The translations under genes were made by a program, and so were the position numbers. This document shows, one piece after another, positions 1-8,252 of a stretch of DNA of 64,000 nucleotides (its first letter is position 1; the number at the start of each line of letters is the position of its first letter). Origin of the DNA: JABWBD01 sp040768665 (lineage in GTDB: Bacteria > Planctomycetota > Planctomycetia > Pirellulales > Thermoguttaceae); the NCBI GenBank assembly GCA_040768665.1, contig JAXGMN010000021.1, forward strand, positions 124,001-188,000. Reading direction: 5' to 3'. Under the pieces are notes generated by a model, which saw only the letters and a list, made by a program, of their open reading frames with translations, did not search any database and was not told where the DNA came from.

Positions 1-1292
1 TGAGGAAGGAGATCTTCTCCAGGGTCTGGGAAACGCCCCTGATCGACACTCACGAACACCTATGTGAAGAAAAGGACCGGCTTGCCGGCAGCGGCCCGGA
101 TGACTGGTCCGTTGTCTTGGCCGGGTACTTGGGCTCCGACCTGATTACCGCGGGGATGCCGAGAAACGTTCATGGCAAGTTCTACTCAAAGGGGCTTTCG
201 CCGACCGAGAAGTGGGTGTTGGTTGAGCCTTACTGGTCCGCGGTGAAACATACGGGCTACGGGCAGGCCGCTCGGATCTCCATCCGGGAACTCTACGGCG
301 TGGACGACCTGTCGGCAGCCACCGTCGAAAAGGTGCAGGCACAGTACGAGAAGCTCCGACGTCCGGGGTTTTATCGACACATCCTCTGCGAGATCGGCAA
401 GATCGAGTCCTGTCAGGTCAACTCATCCAACCCGCCCTTTATTGAATCCGCTCAGCCAACTCTCCTGATGCAGGACATCAGCATCGTTGGGATGTTCACC
501 GAACCGAATCTGAAGCTGTTTGGCGATCCGACCGGACTGGATGCCTCTGGGTTGCCCGACTGGCACAAGGTGATCGACTGGTGGTTTGGGAAGTATGGGC
601 AGTACGCTGTGGCCGTGAAGTCTCAGGACGCCTATCGTCGGGACATCGATTACCAGCCGACTTCCGCCGAGAACGCCGAACCGGTCTTCAAGAAGAAGAT
701 GGAGAAGGAACCGGTGTCGCCCGAGGAACAGAAGGCTTTGGAGGATCACCTCTTCTGGTACGCCGTGTCGAGGGCCACCGAGCACGAGCTGCCGGTGAAG
801 CTCCATACCGGCTACTATGCAGGCGACAACCGAATGCCACTGTCCCGCCTGCTCCAAAACGCCGGCTCCGCTTGCGATCTGTGCCGTGCTGCGCCCGAGA
901 CCCAGTTCGTGTTCATGCACATCTGCTATCCCTACTACGAGGAATTGATTTCGGTCGCCAAGCAGTACACCAACGCCTACGTGGACATGTGCTGGGCGTG
1001 GATCATCAATCCCTTGGCGGCGAAAGATTTCCTCAAGAAATACCTGGTCACGGCCCCGGCGAACAAGATCGTCACCTTCGGCGGGGACTATCGCTACGTC
1101 GAGCAGGTTTTGGGGCACGCAATCATTGCCCGGCAAGGGACCGCCCTTGCCTTGAGCGAACTGGTCGAGGAAGGCTGGCTGAGCATCGACGATGCCTTGG
1201 CCCTTATTGACCCGATCATGCACGGCAACGCTCGGCGGATTTTCCGTCTGGCGGCAAAAGAAAAGGCGCTGAAGAGTGTCCCTTGGGCATGA
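1..1292 (+). CDS. Amidohydrolase (amidohydrolase-2 family), 5' end outside the window
   Basis: The open frame runs unbroken from base 3, so the gene starts before the window; about 429 residues are visible. The first visible part holds DTHEHL (H17 and H19 of the visible chain), the HxH metal-binding motif of the amidohydrolase superfamily. Any start chosen inside the window, such as the TTG at 117, would lose this motif. Further on, VKLHTGYYAG, a histidine in FMHICYP and an aspartate in FGGDYRYVE match the later metal ligands of TIM-barrel amidohydrolases. The family hydrolyses or decarboxylates small cyclic or carboxylated substrates, and this member resembles the uronate-isomerase-like branch. 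The substrate is unknown. A secreted FG-GAP protein follows about 190 bases downstream on the same strand. Confidence 0.8.
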   Translation, partial: RKEIFSRVWETPLIDTHEHLCEEKDRLAGSGPDDWSVVLAGYLGSDLITAGMPRNVHGKFYSKGLSPTEKWVLVEPYWSAVKHTGYGQAARISIRELYGVDDLSAATVEKVQAQYEKLRRPGFYRHILCEIGKIESCQVNSSNPPFIESAQPTLLMQDISIVGMFTEPNLKLFGDPTGLDASGLPDWHKVIDWWFGKYGQYAVAVKSQDAYRRDIDYQPTSAENAEPVFKKKMEKEPVSPEEQKALEDHLFWYAVSRATEHELPVKLHTGYYAGDNRMPLSRLLQNAGSACDLCRAAPETQFVFMHICYPYYEELISVAKQYTNAYVDMCWAWIINPLAAKDFLKKYLVTAPANKIVTFGGDYRYVEQVLGHAIIARQGTALALSELVEEGWLSIDDALALIDPIMHGNARRIFRLAAKEKALKSVPWA

Positions 1293-1293
1293 A

Positions 1294-1470
1294 TCATCTT
1301 CGCACCCCGTCCCGATGCAACTCATCGCCAAAATGCTCGTCGTGCAGTCTGGAACAGATATCCGCCAGGCGGATTTCGGAGCGGTCGCAGAACTCCCTCA
1401 GCCGCTCGTTGGGGTAGTCCCGTTTCTGCCACAGCTCCCGAGCGCGTCGATGAAGAATCGTTTTCAGAAG
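1294..1470 (-). pseudogene. Possible reverse-strand gene remnant between two forward genes
   Basis: Read on the minus strand, this stretch gives about 58 residues without a stop (ARELWQKRDYPNERLREFCD, then further charged residues, ending DGVRR and a TGA). Third codon positions are mostly G or C, as in real genes of this window. No start codon with a ribosome binding site is visible, and the stop lies against the end of the amidohydrolase gene. I do not recognise the family. It may be the tail of a lost gene or chance coding potential. Confidence 0.3.
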
Positions 1471-1481
1471 GATTGAGCACC

Positions 1482-2915
1482 ATGAAACGCAAAGGTTCGG
1501 GCTCTTCTGCCGTGGCAGGGCTGGTGGCTGCGACGGTAGCTTTGGTGCTGGCAGGCCGTGGCAAAGCCGCAGACGACGCGGGATCGGTCAAGCCCACCCG
1601 TCAGATGAAGCTGTGCAAGGAGATCGACCTCGGCCGGCACAAGGGGAGTTTTCCCTGCCTGGGCGACCTGGACGCCGATGGAAAGGTCGACTTCCTGCTC
1701 TACCGCCAGGGGCCGCAGACGACTCCGGGTTACGTGGTTGCCCTGAACCACGACGGAAAGAAGCTCTGGGAGATCGGCGACCCGTCGATTCAAAGTCACA
1801 TGCCCGATGGCGTCGGGAAAGAGCCTGCACTGCGAGGGCTCGCCTTGATCTACGACATCGACCAGGACGGCCGGTCGGAGGTCATTACGGAGTTCTGGAA
1901 GGATGGCAAGCCGATGCTGTATGTGCTGGACGGAGCGACGGGCACGATCGAGCAGGTCCGAGAGTCGCCGTTCGACCTGGCGGTACGAGGAGGAAAACGA
2001 AGCCGCTGCCATCCCCTTGGCAGGATCGTTTTTCTCCAGGGTCGGGACAAACCGCCATCGCTGGTGATGATCTTCGGTGCAAGCGGCTTCGTGCCCTGCC
2101 ATGCCGTTGCCCTCGACGCAAAGCTCCAGGCAATCTGGCACTTGACCGCCGATGGCAAAGCCATGGCCCATGTGCCAACAGTCGGGGATGTGGATGGAGA
2201 CGGTCGAGACGAGATCGTCTGCGGCACCCTGTTGGCCGATTCTGGTGGAAAGGTCATCTGGGAGAAGAAGTACCTGAACCATGCCGATTGCACGGCGATC
2301 CTCGAAACCGGCAAGTCCGAGAAAACCGTGCTCGTGAGTATCTGCAACACCGGACCCGCCGCCTGCCTCTCCCCACGGGGCGAAACCCTCTGGGAGAAGA
2401 CCAGGGCCGAGGTCAGCCATGGGCAAGGAATCTGGGCGGGAGACTTCATCGAGAACCGGCCCGGCCTGGAGGCGATCATCTTGAGGAGCGGCCACCGGGG
2501 CGATTTCCTTACGGTGCGGGCGGAGGATGGGACGAGTCTTGCCACCTTCCAGCACCGGCGGGAATTGGAGGGATACCCGGACTTCCCCTGTGTCGTGAAC
2601 TGGAAGAACAGGCAGATCCAATCGCTCTGGATACCCATCGACCGCTGCCTCGTTGATGGTTTCGGCAACGTCGTTGCCGACCTGGGCGAACACGAAGAGC
2701 CGGTGAGCAACCGATTGCGGTGGGGAACAACGAAATCCCAGGTGGCCACTCAGGCATTCGCTGTGGATCTCTCCGGCGATGAGCGAGATGAACTCGTGCT
2801 CTACCAGCCTTACAGCGGTCAAAGCCTTTTGATCTTCACGCAAGCCGACTCAGACGGGCGAGCCAAGCCCTACGCCCACCAACCCAGCGTCTACAACATC
2901 CAGAGCTACTTCTAA
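1482..2915 (+). CDS. Secreted FG-GAP/VCBS-repeat protein
   Basis: 477 residues from the ATG at 1482; a TTG nine bases upstream is less likely. The N-terminus is a signal peptide: a basic MKRK, a hydrophobic stretch around residues 10-27 and an AxA-like end at GKAAD. Four calcium-binding-like blade motifs follow: GDLDADGKVD, YDIDQDGRSE, GDVDGDGRDE and DLSGDERDE, typical of FG-GAP/VCBS beta-propellers. The same layout occurs in rhamnogalacturonan lyase (PL11) propellers, but I cannot see a convincing catalytic site. The protein should be exported and may bind or cleave a polysaccharide. It lies downstream of an amidohydrolase, which fits a degradative locus. Confidence 0.7.
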   Translation: MKRKGSGSSAVAGLVAATVALVLAGRGKAADDAGSVKPTRQMKLCKEIDLGRHKGSFPCLGDLDADGKVDFLLYRQGPQTTPGYVVALNHDGKKLWEIGDPSIQSHMPDGVGKEPALRGLALIYDIDQDGRSEVITEFWKDGKPMLYVLDGATGTIEQVRESPFDLAVRGGKRSRCHPLGRIVFLQGRDKPPSLVMIFGASGFVPCHAVALDAKLQAIWHLTADGKAMAHVPTVGDVDGDGRDEIVCGTLLADSGGKVIWEKKYLNHADCTAILETGKSEKTVLVSICNTGPAACLSPRGETLWEKTRAEVSHGQGIWAGDFIENRPGLEAIILRSGHRGDFLTVRAEDGTSLATFQHRRELEGYPDFPCVVNWKNRQIQSLWIPIDRCLVDGFGNVVADLGEHEEPVSNRLRWGTTKSQVATQAFAVDLSGDERDELVLYQPYSGQSLLIFTQADSDGRAKPYAHQPSVYNIQSYF

Positions 2916-3135
2916 GAATTGCAGTCGGAATGAGGGGTGCAATCAGCCCTTGACGGCGAAGAGCTATCCCGAAATGGGTACTGGCTCCGAGCCATTGACG
3001 CACGTGGCACGCGGGCGAAACTGCACTTTGTCAGCGATTGGCAATCTGCGATACTACCCCCAGATCGGGATTAAGAGGGCAGCCGAAAGGGACAGATTTT
3101 TTTCGCCGATTGCCGTCTGCTCAGGAGGAGCAAAC

Positions 3136-4410
3136 ATGGAAGATCAACGATCGCTTACGATATTCTTTTCGGCCGGCGAGCCGAGCGGAGACTTGCACGG
3201 CGCCAACCTGATTCGCCAATTACGCCAACGCCACCCGGACCTGGCGGCTGTCGGCTATGGCGGTCCGGAAATGGCCGCTGCGGGGTGCCGGCTCCACGAA
3301 GATCTGACCTCTCTGGCGGTCATGTGGTTTCTGCATACGCTGCTGAATCTGCACAGGTTTCTCGAACTCGTCAGTCGCGCCGACCGTTATTTCCGCCACC
3401 ACAAACCCGATGCCGTGGTCCTGATCGATTATCCGGGATTCAATTGGTGGATTGCGCGCCGAGCAAAAGCACACGGCATTCCCGTATTCTACTACGCGCC
3501 CCCCCAGGTTTGGGCTTGGGCTCGCTGGCGCGTTCGGAAGATGCGCCGACTTGTCGACCATGTGCTCTGCGCACTGCCTTTCGAAGCAGACTGGTTCCTC
3601 CGCCATCGATGCAACGCCGTACTGGTCGGGCATCCCTTCTTCGACGAAATGCACCCCAAGCAGTGCGACGTCGACTTTGTGAGACAATATCGCGGGGAAA
3701 ACGGACTGCTCGTCACGATCCTGCCGGGATCGCGAACCCAAGAGGTCACCGCGAACCTGGCGATGCTGCTCGAAGCTGCGCGACGCGTTCGAGCCAAGGT
3801 TCCCGAAGCTCGCTTTGCCATTGCCGCGTTCAAACCGCTTCACGCGGACATGGCTGCGAAAGCTCTTTCGGACCGTGGTCTGGCGGCGAGCATCCACGTC
3901 GGCAGAACACCGGAACTGATGCAATCGGCCCACTGCTGCCTGGCCGTCTCCGGGTCGGTCTCGCTCGAACTGCTCTGTCACACGAAGCCGACAGTGATTC
4001 TGTACCGAATCAGTCCGCTGGCCTACCGTGTCCAAGGGGTTTTTCGGAAGGTGAAATACATTACGCTGGTCAACCTGCTCGCGGCCGAGGATCCGTTTTC
4101 CGAAAATGTGTCCGACGACCATCCGGAGCGGGCGCTCTTTCCCGAGTATCTCACCTGCGAAGACAAGTCGGAGGCCGTCGCTGCCCACATCACGCACTGG
4201 CTGACCGACACGGCCGCTTACCGGCAGCGTGTCGATCGGCTGAGCAGGCTGAAGGCGGAGGTGGCCCGCACCGGTGCCTCAAGCCGCGCTGCGGAGTACA
4301 TCCTCCGCACTTTGGCGAATCGGCCCGCAAAGATTTCGCGACCGCACTTCCTGCCTCGCGACGCTTCCTGCCGTTCGCGTCGGCAACCTGAGGCGGAACG
4401 ACATTCCTGA
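3136..4410 (+). CDS. lpxB: Lipid-A-disaccharide synthase
   Basis: 424 residues from the ATG at 3136, preceded by AGGAGG at 3123-3128; the frame stays open upstream to 2950 but that part lacks family features. LpxB condenses UDP-2,3-diacylglucosamine with lipid X to make lipid A disaccharide at the inner membrane. The N-terminus SAGEPSGDLHGANLI is the family signature, and VLIDYPGFN, YYAPPQVWAW, LPGSRTQEV and AVSGSVSLELL are conserved GT19 blocks. Length is slightly above the E. coli enzyme (382), with a basic C-terminal extension after about residue 395. Its presence argues for a Gram-negative envelope with lipid A, as in many Planctomycetota. No other lpx gene is adjacent. Confidence 0.93.
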   Translation: MEDQRSLTIFFSAGEPSGDLHGANLIRQLRQRHPDLAAVGYGGPEMAAAGCRLHEDLTSLAVMWFLHTLLNLHRFLELVSRADRYFRHHKPDAVVLIDYPGFNWWIARRAKAHGIPVFYYAPPQVWAWARWRVRKMRRLVDHVLCALPFEADWFLRHRCNAVLVGHPFFDEMHPKQCDVDFVRQYRGENGLLVTILPGSRTQEVTANLAMLLEAARRVRAKVPEARFAIAAFKPLHADMAAKALSDRGLAASIHVGRTPELMQSAHCCLAVSGSVSLELLCHTKPTVILYRISPLAYRVQGVFRKVKYITLVNLLAAEDPFSENVSDDHPERALFPEYLTCEDKSEAVAAHITHWLTDTAAYRQRVDRLSRLKAEVARTGASSRAAEYILRTLANRPAKISRPHFLPRDASCRSRRQPEAERHS

Positions 4411-4490
4411 ACGGTCCTCCGCAGCCCCGCAACTACTGCAATACTCCTTATCTATTTTGCCCATTCGTTGCACAGACAAGGAGCAAATCC

Positions 4491-5258
4491 GTGATCCTGG
4501 GCGAACCGCCGCGCACCGCGTACGATCTGCACTTCCGGCTCTTGGGCATTCCAGTTCGGGTCCATCCGTTCTTCTGGCTGTTGGCCATGCTGTTGATGGC
4601 CCACACGCTGCTCAAAACGACCAACGCCCGCGACTTCCTCGCCACCCTGTTGCCATGGGTCGCGGCAGTCTTCCTCGGAGTTGTCGTACACGAGCTCGGA
4701 CACGCCGCCGCCATGCGGTTCTACGGTCGGCGTCCCTGGATCACGCTCTATGCGTTGGGCGGACTGACCTCGTCGCAGCAGGACGGATGGCACGGCACGG
4801 CCACGGGCGCAACCCTAAGGGAGATAATCATTTCCGTTGCCGGTCCCGCGGCGGGATTCGTCCTGGCGGGCCTCGTCGCGCTCGCGGTCTGGGTGGCCGG
4901 ATATGCCATTGCGTTTGAGTTCGGACTGCCGATGCTCCTGAACATCCAAATGGAACCGGTCGGCAGCCAGGTTCTCTCCGAATTCATCTACTATCTCCTT
5001 TTCGTCAGCATTTTTTGGGGAGTGATCAACTTGTTGCCGATCTATCCGTTGGATGGAGGGCAGATCGCGCGCGAGATCTTCCTGTTGCTGGATCGGCGAG
5101 AAGGGATCCCGCGTTCGTTGATGCTCTCGATGGTAACCGCAGGAACCCTCGCAGCGATCGGTTTGCTCCTGTGGCAGAGTCTATTTGCGGCGATCCTTTT
5201 CGGCTACATGGCATACACGAGTTACACAACGCTCCAGGCTTACCGGCAACGCTGGTAA
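4491..5258 (+). CDS. Site-2 protease family membrane metalloprotease (M50)
   Basis: 255 residues, GTG start at 4491 with AAGGAG nine bases upstream. The zinc motif HELGH is at residues 67-71 in a membrane segment, and the third ligand motif NLLPIYPLDGG is near residue 185. Hydrophobic segments lie near residues 24-40, 55-75, 105-130, 165-185 and 215-240. Site-2 proteases cut substrates inside the membrane. This short form, without a PDZ domain, resembles the Rv-like or FtsH-independent group rather than RseP. The gene stands alone between lpxB and a lysine-rich protein gene, so its substrate cannot be inferred. Confidence 0.87.
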   Translation: MILGEPPRTAYDLHFRLLGIPVRVHPFFWLLAMLLMAHTLLKTTNARDFLATLLPWVAAVFLGVVVHELGHAAAMRFYGRRPWITLYALGGLTSSQQDGWHGTATGATLREIIISVAGPAAGFVLAGLVALAVWVAGYAIAFEFGLPMLLNIQMEPVGSQVLSEFIYYLLFVSIFWGVINLLPIYPLDGGQIAREIFLLLDRREGIPRSLMLSMVTAGTLAAIGLLLWQSLFAAILFGYMAYTSYTTLQAYRQRW

Positions 5259-5602
5259 CGTTTTCTTATGGCGTGCGTGCGGTCCAAAAACGTCTGCTTG
5301 GCAACGGCGAAGGAACGAATTTGACCGTGTCATGCACCTCGCGGCGAAAAATTTTTGAAAATTTTTCCTCTTGAGCCATAGAAAGTGTTGCATTGTCGCG
5401 TAAAATATGTACAACATACGCGTAACAAGTTCCTTCGCGCGAGTAAACCTTCTCTGAAGGCGAAGACAAAGGAACTTCGCCTGAGGAGGTTGCTAAGAAG
5501 GTAGTTGGTTGTCTTGTGAAAGGGCGCGATCGAACGGGTAGCCTAACCCAGCAAAAGGCACCGGGAAGGATCTCGCCAGAACCCTTGGACGGAGGTTTTG
5601 CT
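5259..5602 (+). other. Non-coding leader region of the lysine-rich protein gene
   Basis: This 344-base stretch has no convincing gene. It is more AT-rich than its surroundings, with A/T runs around 5347-5370, and holds a dyad with arms CGCGTA (5397-5402) and TACGCG (5417-5422). A possible promoter is TTGCAT at 5388 with TACAAC at 5410 (16-base spacer), which is weak. A second inverted pair, GTTCCTT near 5430 and AAGGAAC near 5470, could fold in the transcript ahead of the ribosome binding site. Confidence 0.4.
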
Positions 5603-5770
5603 GTGCCCAAGAAAAAGGCAGCCAAGAAAAAGGCTGCAAAGAAGGTGGCCAAGAAGAAGGGCGCCAAGAAGAAGGTGGCCAAGAAGAAAGGCACCAAGAA
5701 GGTCGCCAAGAAGAAGGCCGCTAAGAAGAAGACTACCAAGAGGAAGGCTGCTACGGCAGCCACCGCGTAG
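5603..5770 (+). CDS. Histone H1-like lysine/alanine-rich DNA-binding protein
   Basis: 55 residues from the GTG at 5603, with GGAGG at 5591-5595. The chain is almost entirely lysine and alanine in AKK-type repeats (PKKKAAKKKAAKKVAKKKGA and so on), like the Hc1/Hc2 and histone H1 C-terminal tails found in Planctomycetes and Chlamydiae. Such tails bind DNA without sequence specificity and can compact the nucleoid. The small size and pure tail composition mean there is no folded domain. The frame is open further upstream (to 5516), but the strong ribosome binding site decides the start. A clear hairpin terminator follows at 5852, supporting a highly expressed single-gene transcript. Confidence 0.75.
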   Translation: MPKKKAAKKKAAKKVAKKKGAKKKVAKKKGTKKVAKKKAAKKKTTKRKAATAATA

Positions 5771-5851
5771 CGCACGTTCGACCGCTGAAGCGAAGCAGCG
5801 CTCGTAAAGGCTTCGGCTTGCGCTGAAGCTGCGTGCCCGCAACGACGAGAA

Positions 5852-5893
5852 AGGGCCGCCGAGGACGGACGACCTGGCGGCCCTATTTTCTTT
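5852..5893 (+). terminator. Rho-independent terminator of the lysine-rich protein gene
   Basis: A 9-bp perfect stem, AGGGCCGCC (5852-5860) with GGCGGCCCT (5876-5884), has a 15-base loop and is followed by ATTTTCTTTCTT. It also lies 3' of the minus-strand permease gene (ends 5902), so it may serve both directions. Confidence 0.75.
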
Positions 5894-5901
5894 CTTGCTG
5901 C

Positions 5902-6723
5902 CTAATGCGGTACGGGAATGTCGCGGTACCAGAATACAGTCGCCGCAGCAACATAAGCCGCAATGCCCAGGCCCACGAGAGTAAGATCGTAGCGGATCCC
6001 CAAACTCCACTCGTCGGCCGAGAGAATCAGCGTCTGCGGTTCAAACGCACTCAGAAAACTGAACCATCGAAGCCACGCACCGTCCGGCCAGACTCTCGCA
6101 ACGAGTTTCACGATGAGCGAAATCACGAACAGTCCGCCGGCTCGCCAAATGGTTCGCCACCGGTCATGCTCGAATGCCGAAAACAACGCCGTGATCCCCG
6201 CGAGACAAAACGTCATCGCGAACAGGTTCGCCGTTCCCGGCAGAAAGGACAAGACCGTCACCGTGCCGTGAAACTCGACCGTCGTCAGCCCCAATCCAAT
6301 CCCGGCCAGCACGGAAAACGCCAACAACATCGCCCCAATCGCCGTCACGACAGACGGCGCAAACATCACGCTGACTCGCCATACGGGAAGCGTCAGAAGG
6401 TGCTCCATCGTGCCGCGCGCAATCTCGCCCGCAACAACATCTGAACCTCTCCCGATTGCCCAGCCGACGCAGATTAACAGCGTCACCACGTGGACGTAAA
6501 GAAAACTGAGCTGCCCTGTCGGCGAAGCGAGCTGATGGATCGGAGCTCCCATCATCGGCCGGAAGGAATCGGGGACGAACTGCAACAGGTTCGCCCATGC
6601 CCCGAGCCTCAGAAAGCTCATCAGCCAGACGAAAAGCCAACAGAACAGACAGAGCACGGCCGCGCTGGCGGCCATCTGCACCCATGCGTCGGCGATCGCC
6701 TTTTTCCATAGTGCCCGGTTCAT
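5902..6723 (-). CDS. ABC-2 type transporter permease
   Basis: 273 residues with six hydrophobic segments near residues 15-40, 75-92, 120-145, 155-178, 190-215 and 240-262. The layout and the short cytoplasmic GEIARGTMEHLLTLPVWR, typical of ABC-2 permeases (the GxxExxLxxP-type loop), support an ABC-2 permease subunit. No ATPase gene lies beside it in the window; its partner may be elsewhere. The substrate is unknown. The gene faces away from the GNAT gene at 7102 and converges on the lysine-rich protein gene. Confidence 0.7.
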   Translation of the reverse strand: MNRALWKKAIADAWVQMAASAAVLCLFCWLFVWLMSFLRLGAWANLLQFVPDSFRPMMGAPIHQLASPTGQLSFLYVHVVTLLICVGWAIGRGSDVVAGEIARGTMEHLLTLPVWRVSVMFAPSVVTAIGAMLLAFSVLAGIGLGLTTVEFHGTVTVLSFLPGTANLFAMTFCLAGITALFSAFEHDRWRTIWRAGGLFVISLIVKLVARVWPDGAWLRWFSFLSAFEPQTLILSADEWSLGIRYDLTLVGLGIAAYVAAATVFWYRDIPVPH

Positions 6724-7101
6724 AGCCTAGAGTATAGGTCTCAAGCGGGCTCTCGGGCTCGGTTCGCGGCGAATTTCACGCGACTTACCCCCCTGCTGAG
6801 AGGGCCTGCGTGGCGAATCCGCGGGAACAGATGCCTCGGCCGCCATCGGAATCGCGGTAGGCCGAACCTGTTGCCCCTAAGCATCACCGAGTCGCTCTCG
6901 TTGCCATTTTGAAACGCGGCCTTTCGTATGGCCGCGATTCTCTGTCTCGCTGCATTTCGCACAAACTTGCCTCCGCGGGGCCCCTGCGCCCTGGTCGGGC
7001 GCTGCGCCGGACGCGAACACCGCCCGTTGGCACCAACCTTGCATGTTCGGCAGATCCCCAGAGAGCCGCAACCAGTGAGGACCCCGGGAGTTGCCGTCGC
7101 G
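6724..7101. other. Divergent intergenic region
   Basis: 378 bases between the starts of the minus-strand permease gene and the plus-strand GNAT gene. It must carry both promoters, but I see no clean -35/-10 pair and no conserved motif. The GNAT frame stays open upstream to 6928 without recognisable protein features. Confidence 0.4.
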
Positions 7102-8235
7102 ATGCCCAGCGTTGTTGAGATCACCGAGGCCGCCAACCTGGCCGACCATCGCCTCCTCTGGGACCACCTGCTGCCGCAGACCCGCAATGCCACATTCTTC
7201 CATTCGCTCGACTGGCTCACGACCTATTGGCGGCATTACGGCCAGCGGCAGCGGCTTCGCGTGCTGATCGTGTCGTCGGCGGGAGAGAAGATCGGCATTC
7301 TCCCGCTGGCCGTGCGAACGGAAACCACGCGTGTCGGACCGGTTCGCGTGCTTGGGTATCCGTTGGACGACTGGGGTACCTTCTACGGCCCCATCGGTCC
7401 GAATCCGGCCGCGACTCTTGCCGCGGCAATGCATCACATCCGCCATACCCGCCGCGATTGGGATCTGCTCGATCTTCGCAACGTCGATGCGTCGGGATGC
7501 GACTGCGGCCGTACTCCGAACGCCATGCGGCTGGCGGGCCTGCCCGTTTCCAAGCAGATTTGGGCGCAGGCGGCCGTCGTCCAGCTTGAACAATCGTGGG
7601 AGGAATACTGGCGGAGCCGAACACCGAAATGGCGCCACAATGCGTGTCGGTGTTACCGGCGGCTGTCGGAACTCGGCGAGGTGACCCATCTCCGCTACCG
7701 TCCCGCAGGACGAAGCTGCGGCGACGGCGATCCACGTCCGGACCTCTTTGATGACTGCTGTCGCGTCGCGAGCGTGAGCTGGCAGGCGGGGTCGACCGAT
7801 GGAACGACGCTCTGCCATGCGTCGTGCCTTGAGTACCTCCGCGATCTGCACGAAGTGGCGGCTCGCGCCGGAACACTCGACGTGAACCTCCTCTTGCTCG
7901 GCCGCACCCCCATCGCCTTCGCCTACAACTATCACTACCGCGGCCACGTCACTGGGCTCCGCGTGGGTTTTGACCCCCGCTTCGCCCCCTTCGGGCCCGG
8001 CACGGTCCTCCAGATGCTCGTCCTTGAAGACAGTTTTCGCCGGGGCGACCGGCTGTACGACTTCGGGACCGGGTCGCCCGAGTGGAAGCAGGGTTGGCAG
8101 ACGTCGAATGTGACCACGTACCGCTACACGCATTTCCCGTTGCCTTCCGCCAGGGCAAACGTCCTGCGTCTGAAGAGATGGTTCGAAAGCCGCCTCTATG
8201 GACCTCGCCACGTGCGCTATTCCGTCCCCGCATAG
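7102..8235 (+). CDS. GNAT family N-acetyltransferase (CelD/BioF2-like)
   Basis: 377 residues from the ATG at 7102. The N-terminal part (ATFFHSLDWLTTYWRHYG) and the central GILPLAVR are typical of the CelD/BioF2-like GNAT proteins found in polysaccharide and cellulose-related clusters. The C-terminal part (IAFAYNYHYRGHVTGLRVGF, then GDRLYDFGTGSPEWK) fits the acceptor-binding GNAT half of this family. These enzymes are thought to acylate cell-surface glycans or peptides. The acceptor is unknown. The frame is open upstream, but no homology features are visible there. It converges on the GDSL hydrolase gene at 8253. Confidence 0.75.
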   Translation: MPSVVEITEAANLADHRLLWDHLLPQTRNATFFHSLDWLTTYWRHYGQRQRLRVLIVSSAGEKIGILPLAVRTETTRVGPVRVLGYPLDDWGTFYGPIGPNPAATLAAAMHHIRHTRRDWDLLDLRNVDASGCDCGRTPNAMRLAGLPVSKQIWAQAAVVQLEQSWEEYWRSRTPKWRHNACRCYRRLSELGEVTHLRYRPAGRSCGDGDPRPDLFDDCCRVASVSWQAGSTDGTTLCHASCLEYLRDLHEVAARAGTLDVNLLLLGRTPIAFAYNYHYRGHVTGLRVGFDPRFAPFGPGTVLQMLVLEDSFRRGDRLYDFGTGSPEWKQGWQTSNVTTYRYTHFPLPSARANVLRLKRWFESRLYGPRHVRYSVPA

Positions 8236-8252
8236 TCCGGCATAAGGCAGCC

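Noticed and set aside
423..1331. Long minus-strand open frame opposite the amidohydrolase gene
   Set aside because: It mirrors the real gene's codons and has no recognisable motifs, whereas the plus strand carries the HxH motif.
3090..3112. GGGACAG-ATTTTTTT stretch before lpxB as another hairpin repeat
   Set aside because: Only one arm is visible; without the partner arm it is at most a decayed half-element.
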